Shown: piece by piece, positions 43,911 to 55,412 of the stretch | Numbering within the stretch: the first letter of the stretch is position 1 | Layout: each line of letters begins with the position of its first letter | Assembly: GCF_002567005.1 (NCBI RefSeq) | Contig: NZ_NUZU01000031.1 | Coordinates: 100,525 to 164,524, forward strand | Direction of reading: 5' to 3' | DNA length: 64,000 nucleotides | From: Bacillus sp. AFS073361 | GTDB lineage: Bacteria > Bacillota > Bacilli > Bacillales > Cytobacillaceae | The notes under the pieces: model-generated | Told to the model about the DNA's origin: nothing | What the model saw: the letters and a program-made list of their open reading frames with translations, nothing else | Databases searched by the model: none | Translations under genes and position numbers: made by a program

Positions 43911-45356
43911 ATGGGAACTATTAGTGGAAAAGATTTTATTGATCGATTAAACAAGTTAGAAAATGAAATTTGGTTTGATGGTGAAAGAATTAAGGGGAAA
44001 ATTTCTGAGCATCTTGCTTTTAAAGGAATTCTTAAAGCAAAAGCCTCCCTTTATGATTTACAGAATGACCCCGTTCTAAAAGAGGAGATGACTTTCTGTT
44101 TACCTGGTAAAGAAGAGCCTATTGGGCTTTCCTATCTGCAGCCAAAAACAAAAGAAGATTTAAAGAGAAGAAGAAAGATGATGGAATACTGGGCAAGAAA
44201 CACACATGGAATGATGGGAAGAAGTCCTGATTATATGAATACGGTGCTGATGAGCTTTGCCTCCTCAGCAGTCCTTTTAAGAGGTAAAGAAAATTGTTAT
44301 CCTGAAAATATTCAATGCCTTTATGAACGAGCAATGGAACACGACCTTTCGTTTACCCATACCTTTATCACGCCACAGGTTAATCGATCTCAAGTCTATT
44401 TGGGATTCACCGATGAGCCCATTTCTGCGAAGGTAATCGATCGAACGGAAAAAGGACTGGTGATCAAAGGTGCCCGTTTGCTTGCCACTCAAGGTGGTTT
44501 GACAGATGAAGTGTTAGTTTTTACTGCCCCAAGAGTGTTTTTTGATCCTAGCGAAGCATTCGCTTTTTCCATTCCATCTAATACAGAAGGATTAAAATTT
44601 TTCTGCAGGGAATCTTTTGTCGGGGGAGAATCTTCCTTTAATTATCCCTTAAGTTCAAGATATGAGGAAATGGATTCTATTGTTGTTTTTGACAATGTAT
44701 TAGTTCCATGGAATCGGGTATTTTATTACGACAACGTAGAGGCAGCAACCGATTTTTTGGCAGACAGCTCATTTTACCAATTCGCCTATCATCAAGTGGT
44801 AACCAGACAAATTGTAAAAACGGAATTTATTCTTGGCGTGGCTAAACTACTTGTCGACACAATTAATGTTGGGGAATATCAACATATTCATGAAAAACTG
44901 TCCGAAATCATCATTGGTCTTGAAACCATGAAAGCACTCTTAGAAAAGGCAGAAAATGATGCCGAAGTAGATCAATGGGGAACTATGGCTCCAAGTTTGA
45001 TACCACTTCAAGTCGCCAGTAACATTTTCCCTAAGATTTATCCCCGTTTTAGCGAAATGATTCAAATCATTGGTGCAAGCGGAATGATTTTATTGCCAAC
45101 AGAAAAGGCCTTTGATTCTGAAATTAGAACAGAGCTCGACCAATATCTTCAAGCAGATGGTATGAATGCTTTGGACCGTGTGAAACTATTTCGTTTGGCA
45201 TGGGATCTTACAATGAGTTCCTTCGGTACAAGGCAAACTCAGTATGAAAGATACTTTTTTGGTGATCCTGTTCGATTATCCAGTAACCTATACAGAAACT
45301 ATCTAAAGGAACAACATGTTGAAGATATTATCAAATTTTTAAATCAAAAAAATTAA
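43911..45356 (+). CDS. HpaB-family flavin-dependent aromatic monooxygenase
   Basis: 481 residues, the oxygenase component of 4-hydroxyphenylacetate 3-monooxygenase-type enzymes. WARNTHGMMGRSPDYMNTVLMSF is the substrate/flavin-binding core, HTFITPQVNRSQ the reduced-FAD region and QIIGASGMILLPTE the C-terminal motif. It hydroxylates a phenol using FADH2 from a separate reductase, which is not in the window. It resembles B. subtilis YoaI. Start ATG 43911 behind GGGAGCGG. It is alone, so the exact aromatic substrate is unknown. Confidence 0.87.
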   Translation: MGTISGKDFIDRLNKLENEIWFDGERIKGKISEHLAFKGILKAKASLYDLQNDPVLKEEMTFCLPGKEEPIGLSYLQPKTKEDLKRRRKMMEYWARNTHGMMGRSPDYMNTVLMSFASSAVLLRGKENCYPENIQCLYERAMEHDLSFTHTFITPQVNRSQVYLGFTDEPISAKVIDRTEKGLVIKGARLLATQGGLTDEVLVFTAPRVFFDPSEAFAFSIPSNTEGLKFFCRESFVGGESSFNYPLSSRYEEMDSIVVFDNVLVPWNRVFYYDNVEAATDFLADSSFYQFAYHQVVTRQIVKTEFILGVAKLLVDTINVGEYQHIHEKLSEIIIGLETMKALLEKAENDAEVDQWGTMAPSLIPLQVASNIFPKIYPRFSEMIQIIGASGMILLPTEKAFDSEIRTELDQYLQADGMNALDRVKLFRLAWDLTMSSFGTRQTQYERYFFGDPVRLSSNLYRNYLKEQHVEDIIKFLNQKN

Positions 45357-45401
45357 GGGATGCCAGTATCCTATTTTTATTTCAATAAAGTGGCGTAAGT
45401 A

Positions 45402-45427
45402 TAAAAAGCTGCCATTATGACAGCTTG
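45402..45427 (-). terminator. Terminator after rph
   Basis: AAGCTGCCAT / ATGACAGCTT hairpin followed on the minus strand by TTTTATACTT. It lies 113 bp past the rph stop; the intervening stretch has no gene. Confidence 0.6.
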
Positions 45428-45539
45428 ATCTGCAAATCTGTTGTTCTTGTAGTGCATCAGTTTGTTAAACAAAAATCTTCTTACCGCTCTAAAGACAACT
45501 AGAACGGTGCAAACATTAATAGTTGGATGTTATCAGTAA

Positions 45540-48140
<2,601 letters not shown>

Positions 48141-48329
48141 TCAATCCCTCCAACAAATGTCATTTAAAGTTTCTATTGCATTTTAGCAGTTGTAAATGGG
48201 AATAAACAGTCTATATTGACCTTTTTTAATATGGTATAATTAATGTAGGAGGAGTATAAAAAAATTAAAAGACCTTACCAATCAATTATCATCTAATACT
48301 AAAATACTTGAAAGTGTTTTTGAATAATA

Positions 48330-48364
48330 ATAAAAATGCACTACCTCAATCTAGAAGTAATGCA
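48330..48364 (-). terminator. Terminator after the 35-residue gene
   Basis: TGCATTACTTC / GAGGTAGTGCA stem with TTTTTATTATT on the minus strand. It lies 40 bp past the stop of the small gene at 48404, which supports that gene being transcribed. Confidence 0.65.
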
Positions 48365-48403
48365 CATGAACCTATTGTTACTTACAGTTATTGATATTGC
48401 TTC

Positions 48404-48511
48404 TTAATACAGGTGATCCCAATTACTGCATGGGAAAGTTGCTGCCATTGATTGTAAAGGATAAACAGAAAAAGTGAAGATGATAAATATGCCTAAAATA
48501 AATCGTTTCAT
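48404..48511 (-). CDS. Possible 35-residue secreted peptide
   Basis: ATG 48511 follows GAGGTG by 4 bases. The product MKRFILGIFIIFTFSVYPLQ then SMAATFPCSNWDHLY is nearly all signal peptide, leaving a 12-15-residue mature tail with one Cys. It has its own terminator. It may be a small secreted peptide or a truncated gene; no family recognised. Confidence 0.4.
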   Translation of the reverse strand: MKRFILGIFIIFTFSVYPLQSMAATFPCSNWDHLY

Positions 48512-48822
48512 ATTGCACCTCATACATTTATTTTGGTTAATTTACCCTCATTATGTTCTAAATATAGATAATCCTTCTTAAAGTAACCAGCCTGTTTCCT
48601 TAAAAAAAAGCGACCGTATGGCATCTAGAAACTACAACTCTTGCAACTTTAAATAAAATAAGAGTTTGCTTGTAACTTATTTTATCATTCAGAATAAGTG
48701 TTGTTGAAAAAATCTTCGATCTACATATTTTCCCTATTATAAAAAAGGATTTAGATGATAGCCCATCTCAACCATCCTGTTTCATTAGCTCCACAAGCAA
48801 AAAGATCGTCGCATAACCCCAT
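48512..48822. other. Gene-free stretch
   Basis: 311 bp between the peptide gene and the nuclease lipoprotein gene. AT-rich, with short A and T runs. I see no supported frame, repeat or hairpin. Confidence 0.4.
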
Positions 48823-49758
48823 TTATTCACCTACTAAGCCATCACCATCTCGATCATCCATATATGGATATAACCAGTGATCATTCGTTATTGGCATACT
48901 ATAACCTGCTGCTTTTGCTTCTTTAATCGTTACCTGTCCATTACCGTTCGTATCAACACTAGAAATATCTTCAGTGCCATTCGACTTATTAGAACTAGTT
49001 GACTTATTTGAGTTAGTTGATTTACTTTCAGTTAAGCCAAGAGATTTATTTATCTCATCAGGGTTGGCGTTATCAAACTCATCTACAATCTTATTCCCTT
49101 TTAAAGTGTAAGTGTACTTATAATGAGAAGGAATCTGCGTTTCTGTATTAGGATAGGTGATAATTGCTTCAAAATTAATAGCCCCATCAGCTTTACGAAT
49201 GGCATCTTCCATATATGCTTGATTACCATGTCGGTTAAGCGTACTTTCTTGTGGAGTAATATTATAAGCATTGGAAACCCCTCCGAGAGAATCTGCAATG
49301 ATATGTCCTTCATCTAAATCTGCTTTTTCTACACCAGGAACTTTTGCTTCATCCTCGTAGTATCTGCCAGACGATGTTACAGGTTCGGTACGATCATCTT
49401 GTAGAACGATTTCGTCAGCAATGACACGGACTAATTGCCCGTGTTCATTCGTAAAGGACCAATACTCTCGGCCCCCAAAACCAATGTCTACGACGACGTT
49501 AGGTTCGCGAAGTCCAGATAAATCACCACCATCAATTTCAATTAGTGTATAACCTTTAAACAGTTGATCTTTTGATTCAGTTGATGTTTCCTCTACTACT
49601 TGTTTTTCAGTCGTAGTTTTTTCTTTTTCACTTTTATTTGTAGTTACTTCGTGTGAATCAGCCTTCCCATCAGTATTCGATACATCTTCTACGTTAGTAC
49701 AACCAACAATTAAGATGGCAGTTAAAAGTAAGATTAAATAGTTTATTTTCTTTTTCAT
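48823..49758 (-). CDS. DNA/RNA non-specific endonuclease lipoprotein
   Basis: 311 residues from ATG 49758 (MKKKINYLILLL), with AAGGAG 7 bases upstream; the frame is open 29 codons further but without a ribosome site. The signal ends in LIVGC (lipobox). A Lys/Glu/Thr linker precedes the nuclease domain, whose core DEGHIIADSLGGVSNAYNITPQ holds the metal and catalytic His of the betabeta-alpha-metal family. The C-terminus has DTNGNGQVTIKEA and DDRDGDGLVGE, an EF-hand/Excalibur-like calcium motif lacking the usual Cys. It probably degrades extracellular nucleic acid at the cell surface. Confidence 0.83.
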   Translation of the reverse strand: MKKKINYLILLLTAILIVGCTNVEDVSNTDGKADSHEVTTNKSEKEKTTTEKQVVEETSTESKDQLFKGYTLIEIDGGDLSGLREPNVVVDIGFGGREYWSFTNEHGQLVRVIADEIVLQDDRTEPVTSSGRYYEDEAKVPGVEKADLDEGHIIADSLGGVSNAYNITPQESTLNRHGNQAYMEDAIRKADGAINFEAIITYPNTETQIPSHYKYTYTLKGNKIVDEFDNANPDEINKSLGLTESKSTNSNKSTSSNKSNGTEDISSVDTNGNGQVTIKEAKAAGYSMPITNDHWLYPYMDDRDGDGLVGE

Positions 49759-49924
49759 TTTAGGACTCCTTATAGTATTTTTTACAGAGATTTTGAATAA
49801 AACATAAATTAACATTATAAAGCTATTTATAATAGTATATAACAATATTAATTTTATAACAGTAGATACCTAGTTCAGTGTATGTAGTGTTAATTTCCCA
49901 TAAAGATTAGAAAAGTCCATTGAA

Positions 49925-49963
49925 AAACAAAATGGACTTTCCCGTTATACCGGAAAAGCCCAT
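49925..49963 (-). terminator. Terminator of the M29 aminopeptidase gene
   Basis: ATGGGCTTTTCCGG and CGGGAAAGTCCAT stem, TTTTGTTTTT following on the minus strand. Confidence 0.75.
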
Positions 49964-50063
49964 TTATACAAAAACACCTAGAAATTGTCATCTTATTCCT
50001 TCTTTTTACCTTTAGGAGGAATATCTTCATACATTTAACAAAAGATTCCTTCTACAAAATAAA

Positions 50064-51284
50064 TTAGAAAGCCCAATTACCTTTACGGAAGATTGGCTCA
50101 CGTGTACCATCAGGTAATTCCCCATCAATATCCATATCCGCACAACCAATCATGAAATCAACATGAGTTATACTCGAATTAAGTTCTACTTCCTCACGTT
50201 GCTCCTTCGTCATTTTCTCTCCAGCTTCGATACAGGTAGGGAAACCGAATCCTATTGCTAAATGGTTTGCAGCATTTTCATCAAACAATGTATTTAGGAA
50301 AAGTATGTTTGTGTTAGAAATAGGTGAGTCATGTGGAACCAGGGCTATTTCACCAAGATAATGGGAGCCTTCATCTGTTTCTACCAGATTCTTTAATACT
50401 TCTTCTCCCTTGTTAGCTGTAATTTCAACAATTCTACCATTCTCAAAAGTTAATTTGAACTCATCAATTAAATTACCTGCATAGCTAAGTGGTTTTTTAC
50501 TAGAAACGAAACCATTAACACCTGATCGTAATGGCGAAGTGAAGACTTCCTCGGTTGGCATATTCGCAACAAATGGAACACCATGCCGATTTTTGGTTCC
50601 ACCACTTCTCCATATATGTAGGGGATGAAGCTCAATCGTTATATCTGTGCCTTCAGCTTTATAATGTAACTTCTTATATTTCTTTTCATTCAAATAAGTT
50701 GCCTTTTGGAGCAGGTTTCCAATATGATCTTTCCATGCCTTTACAGGTTCAACTTCCCCTATACGTACTGAACTGAAGATGGCATCCCAAAGTTTGTCCA
50801 GGCTATTCGTTTCGCCTGTAAAAACCTTATCTGCCCAGGCTTGACTTGGAGCAGCGCAGATGACCCAACTTACATCATCTTGCTGCTCTCGCCATTTTAT
50901 CATGGCTTTTCCACTTACTTTTTGGTAATTCGCAATACGATTTGGATCAACTTTGGACAATAAATCCGGATCGTCGGAAACGATAAATAAAAATGCCGCA
51001 TCCTTATCAATCAACACTTCTCGTTGAGTTCGCTCCCATTCAGGAAACTCTGTGAACACATCATCTGATGCTCTCATATAGCGTGAGAGAGTAATTTCAG
51101 GATCAATATAATCCACATACACATTTTTTGCGCCTGCATTGTAAGCTTCGTGAGCAACAGCTCTAGCAAATGGAATGGTATCCACACTAGCTCTTACATA
51201 AAGGATTTGGTTCGGTTGAATGTTTAATCCCACCCTTACAACCAATTCTGCATAGCTTTTTAATTTTTCGGCAAACGTTTTCAA
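50064..51284 (-). CDS. M29-family aminopeptidase
   Basis: 406 residues, the family's standard size (AmpS / aminopeptidase T group). MKTFAEKLKSYAELVVRVGLNIQPNQILYVRA is the typical N-terminus. The metal-binding C-terminal half has EEVFTSPLRSGVNGFVSSKKPL, HYLGEIALVPHDSPIS, FDENAANHLAIGFGFP and HVDFMIGCADMDIDG. It is a cytosolic dimetal exopeptidase. Starts at ATG 51284 with GGAGG upstream. Single gene. Confidence 0.92.
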   Translation of the reverse strand: MKTFAEKLKSYAELVVRVGLNIQPNQILYVRASVDTIPFARAVAHEAYNAGAKNVYVDYIDPEITLSRYMRASDDVFTEFPEWERTQREVLIDKDAAFLFIVSDDPDLLSKVDPNRIANYQKVSGKAMIKWREQQDDVSWVICAAPSQAWADKVFTGETNSLDKLWDAIFSSVRIGEVEPVKAWKDHIGNLLQKATYLNEKKYKKLHYKAEGTDITIELHPLHIWRSGGTKNRHGVPFVANMPTEEVFTSPLRSGVNGFVSSKKPLSYAGNLIDEFKLTFENGRIVEITANKGEEVLKNLVETDEGSHYLGEIALVPHDSPISNTNILFLNTLFDENAANHLAIGFGFPTCIEAGEKMTKEQREEVELNSSITHVDFMIGCADMDIDGELPDGTREPIFRKGNWAF

Positions 51285-51370
51285 AAAAATCCCTCCATTT
51301 TTTCTATTTTATCATGAGTTCTTTGGAAAATTGTTTTTACAATCTTTAAATTAATATGCTTCGTTAGCTC

Positions 51371-51405
51371 AATAAAAAAAAGCGGTGCCAGGCAACGCCT
51401 TGTTA
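51371..51405 (-). terminator. Probable terminator with T8
   Basis: GCG-T-TGC-CTG-GCA-C-CGC hairpin with TTTTTTTT after it on the minus strand, 15 bp past the 52-residue gene. The stem is short with one mismatch. Confidence 0.5.
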
Positions 51406-51419
51406 TAGGGCCCTGTGAA

Positions 51420-51578
51420 TTAACTGGTCCTTCTCTGTCCAGCAATAAAAGTACCAACCAAACCTCCAACTAATATAGGAAATATATTATCCCACTCAAA
51501 ATTCCCTTTAAAAAAACCAATAATAATAAAAGTACCTATCGCACCTATACAAAACTTAATAAAAAATTTAATATTCAT
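51420..51578 (-). CDS. Small membrane protein (52 aa)
   Basis: ATG 51578 follows CTAGGTGA. The product has two hydrophobic helices (FFIKFCIGAIGTFIIIGFF and IFPILVGGLVGTFIAG) separated by KGNFEWDN, and ends in GQRRTS. It is probably a two-pass membrane protein of unknown role. It has a terminator of its own. Confidence 0.5.
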   Translation of the reverse strand: MNIKFFIKFCIGAIGTFIIIGFFKGNFEWDNIFPILVGGLVGTFIAGQRRTS

Positions 51579-51818
51579 AAAGTATCACCTAGTGAGGAAT
51601 ATTTACGATTATACTAATTCCACATTTTTGGCTTAATTTCCTTCTTTAACTTTTCTTATTCAAGACAAAACGGTCATTCTAATAGAATGACGTCTTTTAT
51701 GTGACGAGTTACAAATATCGTCGGGCTTCCTATTATACTAGAAACGATCAAGAGAAACTGCCGATAATGATCCCTGCAATGACCATACTGATAACATGAA
51801 AACCAAACTTTCTCAACC

Positions 51819-51846
51819 AAAAAGGCAATGTCCAATAAACATTGCC
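51819..51846 (-). terminator. Perfect hairpin terminator after the DinB fragment
   Basis: GGCAATGT / ACATTGCC stem, 7-nt loop, T5 on the minus strand, 20 bp past the stop at 51866. Confidence 0.8.
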
Positions 51847-51865
51847 AAAATACTTCTAGAATATA

Positions 51866-52081
51866 TTAATCTTCTGTTCCTAATACATCTGTATTTGGGG
51901 GTTCATAACCCATCTGACGGAGCATGGCTACTATTTGTCCCTTGTGATGAAACTCGTGAGTGATGGTGTGCGTTAGCAATTTACAAGGAGTAATAGATAG
52001 TCGTTCAGATGCTTCTCTCCAAGGGATTTCTCTCTCGATTAGTACATTTAAATTTTGTCCATGTATCGAAGGATTCTCCAA
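51866..52081 (-). pseudogene. DinB-family protein, C-terminal fragment
   Basis: 71 codons. LLTHTITHEFHHKGQIVAMLRQMGYEPPNTD is the last helix pair of a DinB-type four-helix enzyme, with two of the three metal His. The N-terminal half and its first metal His are missing; families are usually about 150-165 residues. The frame begins with TTG in the dispersed 80-bp element (52067-52146) behind an AAGGGGGGG site, so a shortened protein could still be made. Confidence 0.7.
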
Positions 52082-52146
52082 CGTTAAGCCCCCCCTTCTT
52101 CACCCTATTAAAACAAATGCCCTCAAAATGATGGCGATAACTTTTG
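52067..52146. repeat. 80-bp dispersed element, copy 2
   Basis: Homologous to 42299-42378: identical CGAAGGATTCTCCAACGT, then C-rich CCTTCTT, then a tail near GATGGCGATAA. Here it supplies the start region of the DinB fragment. Confidence 0.55.
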
Positions 52147-52247
52147 TTCATTTATTTTAGAACCTACCCTATTTGTTGATACCACTGTTTTATTTTTCCC
52201 AATGGCTGTGTTATAATTGAATGTTGATTTCACTGTGTTTGGAAAAT

Positions 52248-52431
52248 AAACGGAAAATTTCCGTCTAAACTGAAAAATACCCATTTTTTCTTAAAAATAA
52301 AGGAAGTTTTTCCGGTTATATGATCCAAATCTTTGGATTTTGTCTTATTTAGAGCAATTAAGCGGAATATCTCCGGTTATATCTGCCTTTTTAGAGTCCA
52401 CCATAAACATTAGCCGGAAATTCTCCGCCTA
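52248..52431. repeat. Array of four short palindromes, cluster 2
   Basis: Elements at 52248-52267, 52299-52319, 52360-52379 and 52411-52431, form A(A/G)(G/C)CGGAA-N-TTCTCCGNCTAT. Centres are about 51, 61 and 51 bp apart, the same rhythm as 40857-41040. Nothing else is seen in 52148-52480. Confidence 0.7.
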
Positions 52432-52484
52432 TGAATCCTCATACCTAAACGAAAATCAACAATGATTAATAACAGAGCCTTTCC

Positions 52485-52513
52485 GATAAAAAATCCCGGT
52501 TCAATACCGGGAT
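52485..52513 (-). terminator. Terminator of the sugar operon
   Basis: ATCCCGGT / ACCGGGAT stem, loop of 5, T6 on the minus strand, 53 bp past the last gene. Confidence 0.85.
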
Positions 52514-52565
52514 CCTAAAATGAAATAGCCATATTCCAAGTGTATTTTATGAGTAATCTTTCCCC

Positions 52566-53555
52566 TTATCCCTGAGCAGCCAGGATATAGTCTTCCAGTT
52601 GCTTGGGCTGGCCTGTTTCCGCTGAATGGTTAGCCGCCAATGTGACAGCTAATGTTTTCACTGCATCGGAGTAGGTAGATAGGATTCGTTCCTTATTATT
52701 GGATCGGATTGCTTCAATAAATGCCTTGTCATGTTCCTCGTAGAAATCAATTTCACTTTCGAACGTGACTTTATGATCTTTCTCAATAATCTGCAGTGAT
52801 GTCCCATCAATAATTACTCTGAAATCACGGCCCATGAATTCAATTCCCGTTTGATGGTCTGGTTGGATAAAGGTGCTTGATAGATTGCCAACAGCCCCAG
52901 ACTCCATTGTAAAGTTAACAGACGTCACATCCGGTATATCGATATCAGGGATGTCAGTCATGACATTTAATGCCGAATTGGTATACACGGATCGGAAATC
53001 CCCCGCCAAATAGCGAATTAAGTCAACGGTATGGGTGGATTGTTCAACCAATTGACCACCAGACAAAGCCATTTTCCTGTACCATGGTGTCGGGACAAAC
53101 TTCGTTACATAATGGGCACGTATCATGGCAATTTGTTTTCCTGCCAGGTATTCTTTGGCTTTGGCTACCGTATCCAGGTACCGTAAGCAATATCCCGTTG
53201 CACATATAATGCCTGAGTCGGCAATCACTTTTTCCTTTACCTTAACATTCAGCAGATTGAGTCCCACTGGTTTTTCAACCATGAGGTGGATGCCGCGGCT
53301 GGCCGCTTTTTCCTCGATCACACCGTGGGCAAATGGAGGAACACAAACGAACAATGCGTGCAGTGACTCATTTTGCAGCATATCATCAACATTGACATAG
53401 GTATTTACCCCGTATTGTTCCCCTGCCTGACGGACCCTGTCAGGATCGATATCACATACAGCAACAATCGAGGCATGTACATTATTATGGATGTTCTCCA
53501 GATGCTTGGCGGCAATACCTCCCACTCCAATGAAACCAACATTTATTTTTTCCAT
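52566..53555 (-). CDS. Gfo/Idh/MocA oxidoreductase C
   Basis: About 329 residues, starting at ATG 53555 (MEKINVGFIGVGGIAAKHLENI). The GFIGVGGIA is the NAD(P)-binding glycine loop, VEKPVG holds the catalytic Lys, and GGQLVEQSTHTVDLIRYL carries the conserved His. It is last of a nine-gene sugar operon, just after the isomerase-like gene. It oxidises or reduces a sugar or inositol-type ring; its pairing with two further dehydrogenases suggests a multi-step oxidation/reduction path. Substrate unknown. Confidence 0.88.
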   Translation of the reverse strand: MEKINVGFIGVGGIAAKHLENIHNNVHASIVAVCDIDPDRVRQAGEQYGVNTYVNVDDMLQNESLHALFVCVPPFAHGVIEEKAASRGIHLMVEKPVGLNLLNVKVKEKVIADSGIICATGYCLRYLDTVAKAKEYLAGKQIAMIRAHYVTKFVPTPWYRKMALSGGQLVEQSTHTVDLIRYLAGDFRSVYTNSALNVMTDIPDIDIPDVTSVNFTMESGAVGNLSSTFIQPDHQTGIEFMGRDFRVIIDGTSLQIIEKDHKVTFESEIDFYEEHDKAFIEAIRSNNKERILSTYSDAVKTLAVTLAANHSAETGQPKQLEDYILAAQG

Positions 53556-53563
53556 CAATACGT

Positions 53564-54406
53564 TCAAGCCCTTTCTGTTGTTATAAGGGAGTTAAAGATC
53601 ACATCCAGATGACGTGAAGTATCATGTGCTAAATGATAAGGAGAAATTGAATAAGCCGGGATTTCAGCGGTGACGGTATCATGATATCCAATCTCATGAA
53701 GAGCGGTTAGGACCGCTTTCCAATTCACGTCCCCAGCCAGCAATGGAACAAAACCTGTGATGTTTCCAACACTTCGTTTAAAATCTTTCACATGAACTTT
53801 CCTGATTTGCTTCCCTAAAATCCGGATCCATTGCTCAGGATAGCCAAACTGAAGCACATTTCCTGCATCGAAATAGACCCCGGCATACTCAGAATGGAGC
53901 TCTTCAATATAGCGCTTCATTTCTAGTGGTGATAACAAAAATTTGTTCCAGACGTTTTCCACTCCGATATGGACGTCTAGCTGTTCGGCAACTTCCAAGA
54001 GCAGCCTAAGCTCAGACTGGCTATTTTGATAGCAATCCAGGTAGGAAGTCTTCTCATCCACGATTCCCGGAACAACCAAGACAGTATCCATTCCCATTAT
54101 ATTTGCTAATTCCAGCTGCTTTTTGACAATCGCTCTTCCCCGCTCCCTGGTGCTTTCATCATTCGAAGAAAGGGGGGCTTCCCACAAAAGTCCGGTTGAC
54201 AGGCTTCGCAACTGGATGCCATAACGGTCGGCTAACTTTCCAATCGTTTCTGCCTCCTTGGCGGAGGTATCTAATGTTAGCCCAATTCCACCCGACTTAT
54301 ATAAATTTAATTCAACGGCATCAAACCCAGCTTCCTTACTATATCTAAAAACGTCCTCCAGAGATGTATCCTCTGGATAACACCATTGGTTGATTCCTTT
54401 TAACAT
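53564..54406 (-). CDS. Sugar isomerase/epimerase (IolE/AP-endonuclease-2 fold)
   Basis: 280 residues, TIM barrel. Metal ligands can be seen in order: Glu in IGVENVWN, Asp in YFDAGN, His in KVHVKD and Glu in TAEIPAY. ADRYGIQLRSLSTGLLW is a typical strand-loop. Members are isomerases, epimerases, dehydratases, or 3-keto-sugar eliminases and hydratases. Among three dehydrogenases in one operon, action on a keto-sugar intermediate is plausible. It sits 34 bp after the preceding gene. Confidence 0.88.
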   Translation of the reverse strand: MLKGINQWCYPEDTSLEDVFRYSKEAGFDAVELNLYKSGGIGLTLDTSAKEAETIGKLADRYGIQLRSLSTGLLWEAPLSSNDESTRERGRAIVKKQLELANIMGMDTVLVVPGIVDEKTSYLDCYQNSQSELRLLLEVAEQLDVHIGVENVWNKFLLSPLEMKRYIEELHSEYAGVYFDAGNVLQFGYPEQWIRILGKQIRKVHVKDFKRSVGNITGFVPLLAGDVNWKAVLTALHEIGYHDTVTAEIPAYSISPYHLAHDTSRHLDVIFNSLITTERA

Positions 54407-54440
54407 GTGGTCCCCACCTTTTTTAGATTTCCCACGATCA

Positions 54441-55412
54441 TTACTTCAGTTTGACAGGCTGCCTTTTCTCGGCAGATTCATAGGCCGCTAAGGCAACCTC
54501 AAGTGCCCTTAAACCATCTGTCCCTGTAATGGATGGTTCTTTCCCAGTTGCCGCACTATTCAAGAAGTCACTTACCAATCCAAAATCCATGTTGTCTCCC
54601 CAATAATTCCAATTCGCACCACTCTTGTCATAGACATCTAACTTTTGGGCGAACGCATCAACCTTAAGGGTTCCTTCGCTGCCGATAATTTCTAACGTCA
54701 CATCCCCCCAGGTTGGATAGGTTTCGTTCCGTGACCAGCTGCAATCCAGAGTTGAAAATACATCATTGTCGAACTCAATGGTGAGGATCCCACAATCGTC
54801 GATTTCATAAGGTGAGATGGAATGGTCAATTTCTGCATATACTTCCCTTGGCTCAGAACCCATAAACCATCTCATGATGTCGACAACATGGACGGTATGG
54901 TCAATGACCGCTCCTCCCCCTGAAAGGTTTGGATCGACAAACCATCCGCCTGGATTAGTGCCGCGGTTGGTTCCTTTAATGGCGAGGATTTGCCCAAGAT
55001 CCCCATTTTCGATCATCTTTTTGGCGCGAAGAATGGCTGAGTTAAAGCGGACCGGGAAGGCCGTTTGCAAAATGACTTGATTTTCCTTACAAACTTCGAT
55101 CATCTCTTGTGCATCTTCCACCTTAGAAGCAATGGGTTTCTCACACAAAATATGTTTACCAGCCTTTGCTGCAGCCACCACATGTTCGCGGTGTTTGCTA
55201 TTCTCAGATGTAATGATCACCGCATCGATATCCTGCTCTAGTAACTCTTGATAACGGCTAAAATATTGAGTATGATAGGTTTCAGCTGCTTTTGTCCCAC
55301 GATAGACATCGTCATCAGTGATTCCTACCAATTGAACTCCATCGATCTTGGTTAATGCATCAGCGTAACTATTGGCATGACCATGAGCAAAACTGATAAT
55401 CCCTACTTTCAT
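54441..55412 (-). CDS. Gfo/Idh/MocA oxidoreductase B
   Basis: 323 residues. The N-terminus MKVGIISFAHGHANSYADAL is a subgroup variant of the glycine loop (SFAHGHA). CEKPIA has the catalytic Lys, and GGGAVIDHTVHVVDIMRWF the conserved His/Asp. The start ATG 55412 overlaps the upstream gene's stop by 4 bp, so the two are coupled. Cytosolic NAD(P)-dependent sugar dehydrogenase; substrate unknown. Confidence 0.88.
   Translation of the reverse strand: MKVGIISFAHGHANSYADALTKIDGVQLVGITDDDVYRGTKAAETYHTQYFSRYQELLEQDIDAVIITSENSKHREHVVAAAKAGKHILCEKPIASKVEDAQEMIEVCKENQVILQTAFPVRFNSAILRAKKMIENGDLGQILAIKGTNRGTNPGGWFVDPNLSGGGAVIDHTVHVVDIMRWFMGSEPREVYAEIDHSISPYEIDDCGILTIEFDNDVFSTLDCSWSRNETYPTWGDVTLEIIGSEGTLKVDAFAQKLDVYDKSGANWNYWGDNMDFGLVSDFLNSAATGKEPSITGTDGLRALEVALAAYESAEKRQPVKLK

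Noticed and set aside
48250..48326. Small plus-strand gene after GGAGGAG (LKDLTNQLSSNTKILESVFE)
   Set aside because: The good ribosome site is followed by no ATG, GTG or TTG in this frame; probably a remnant.
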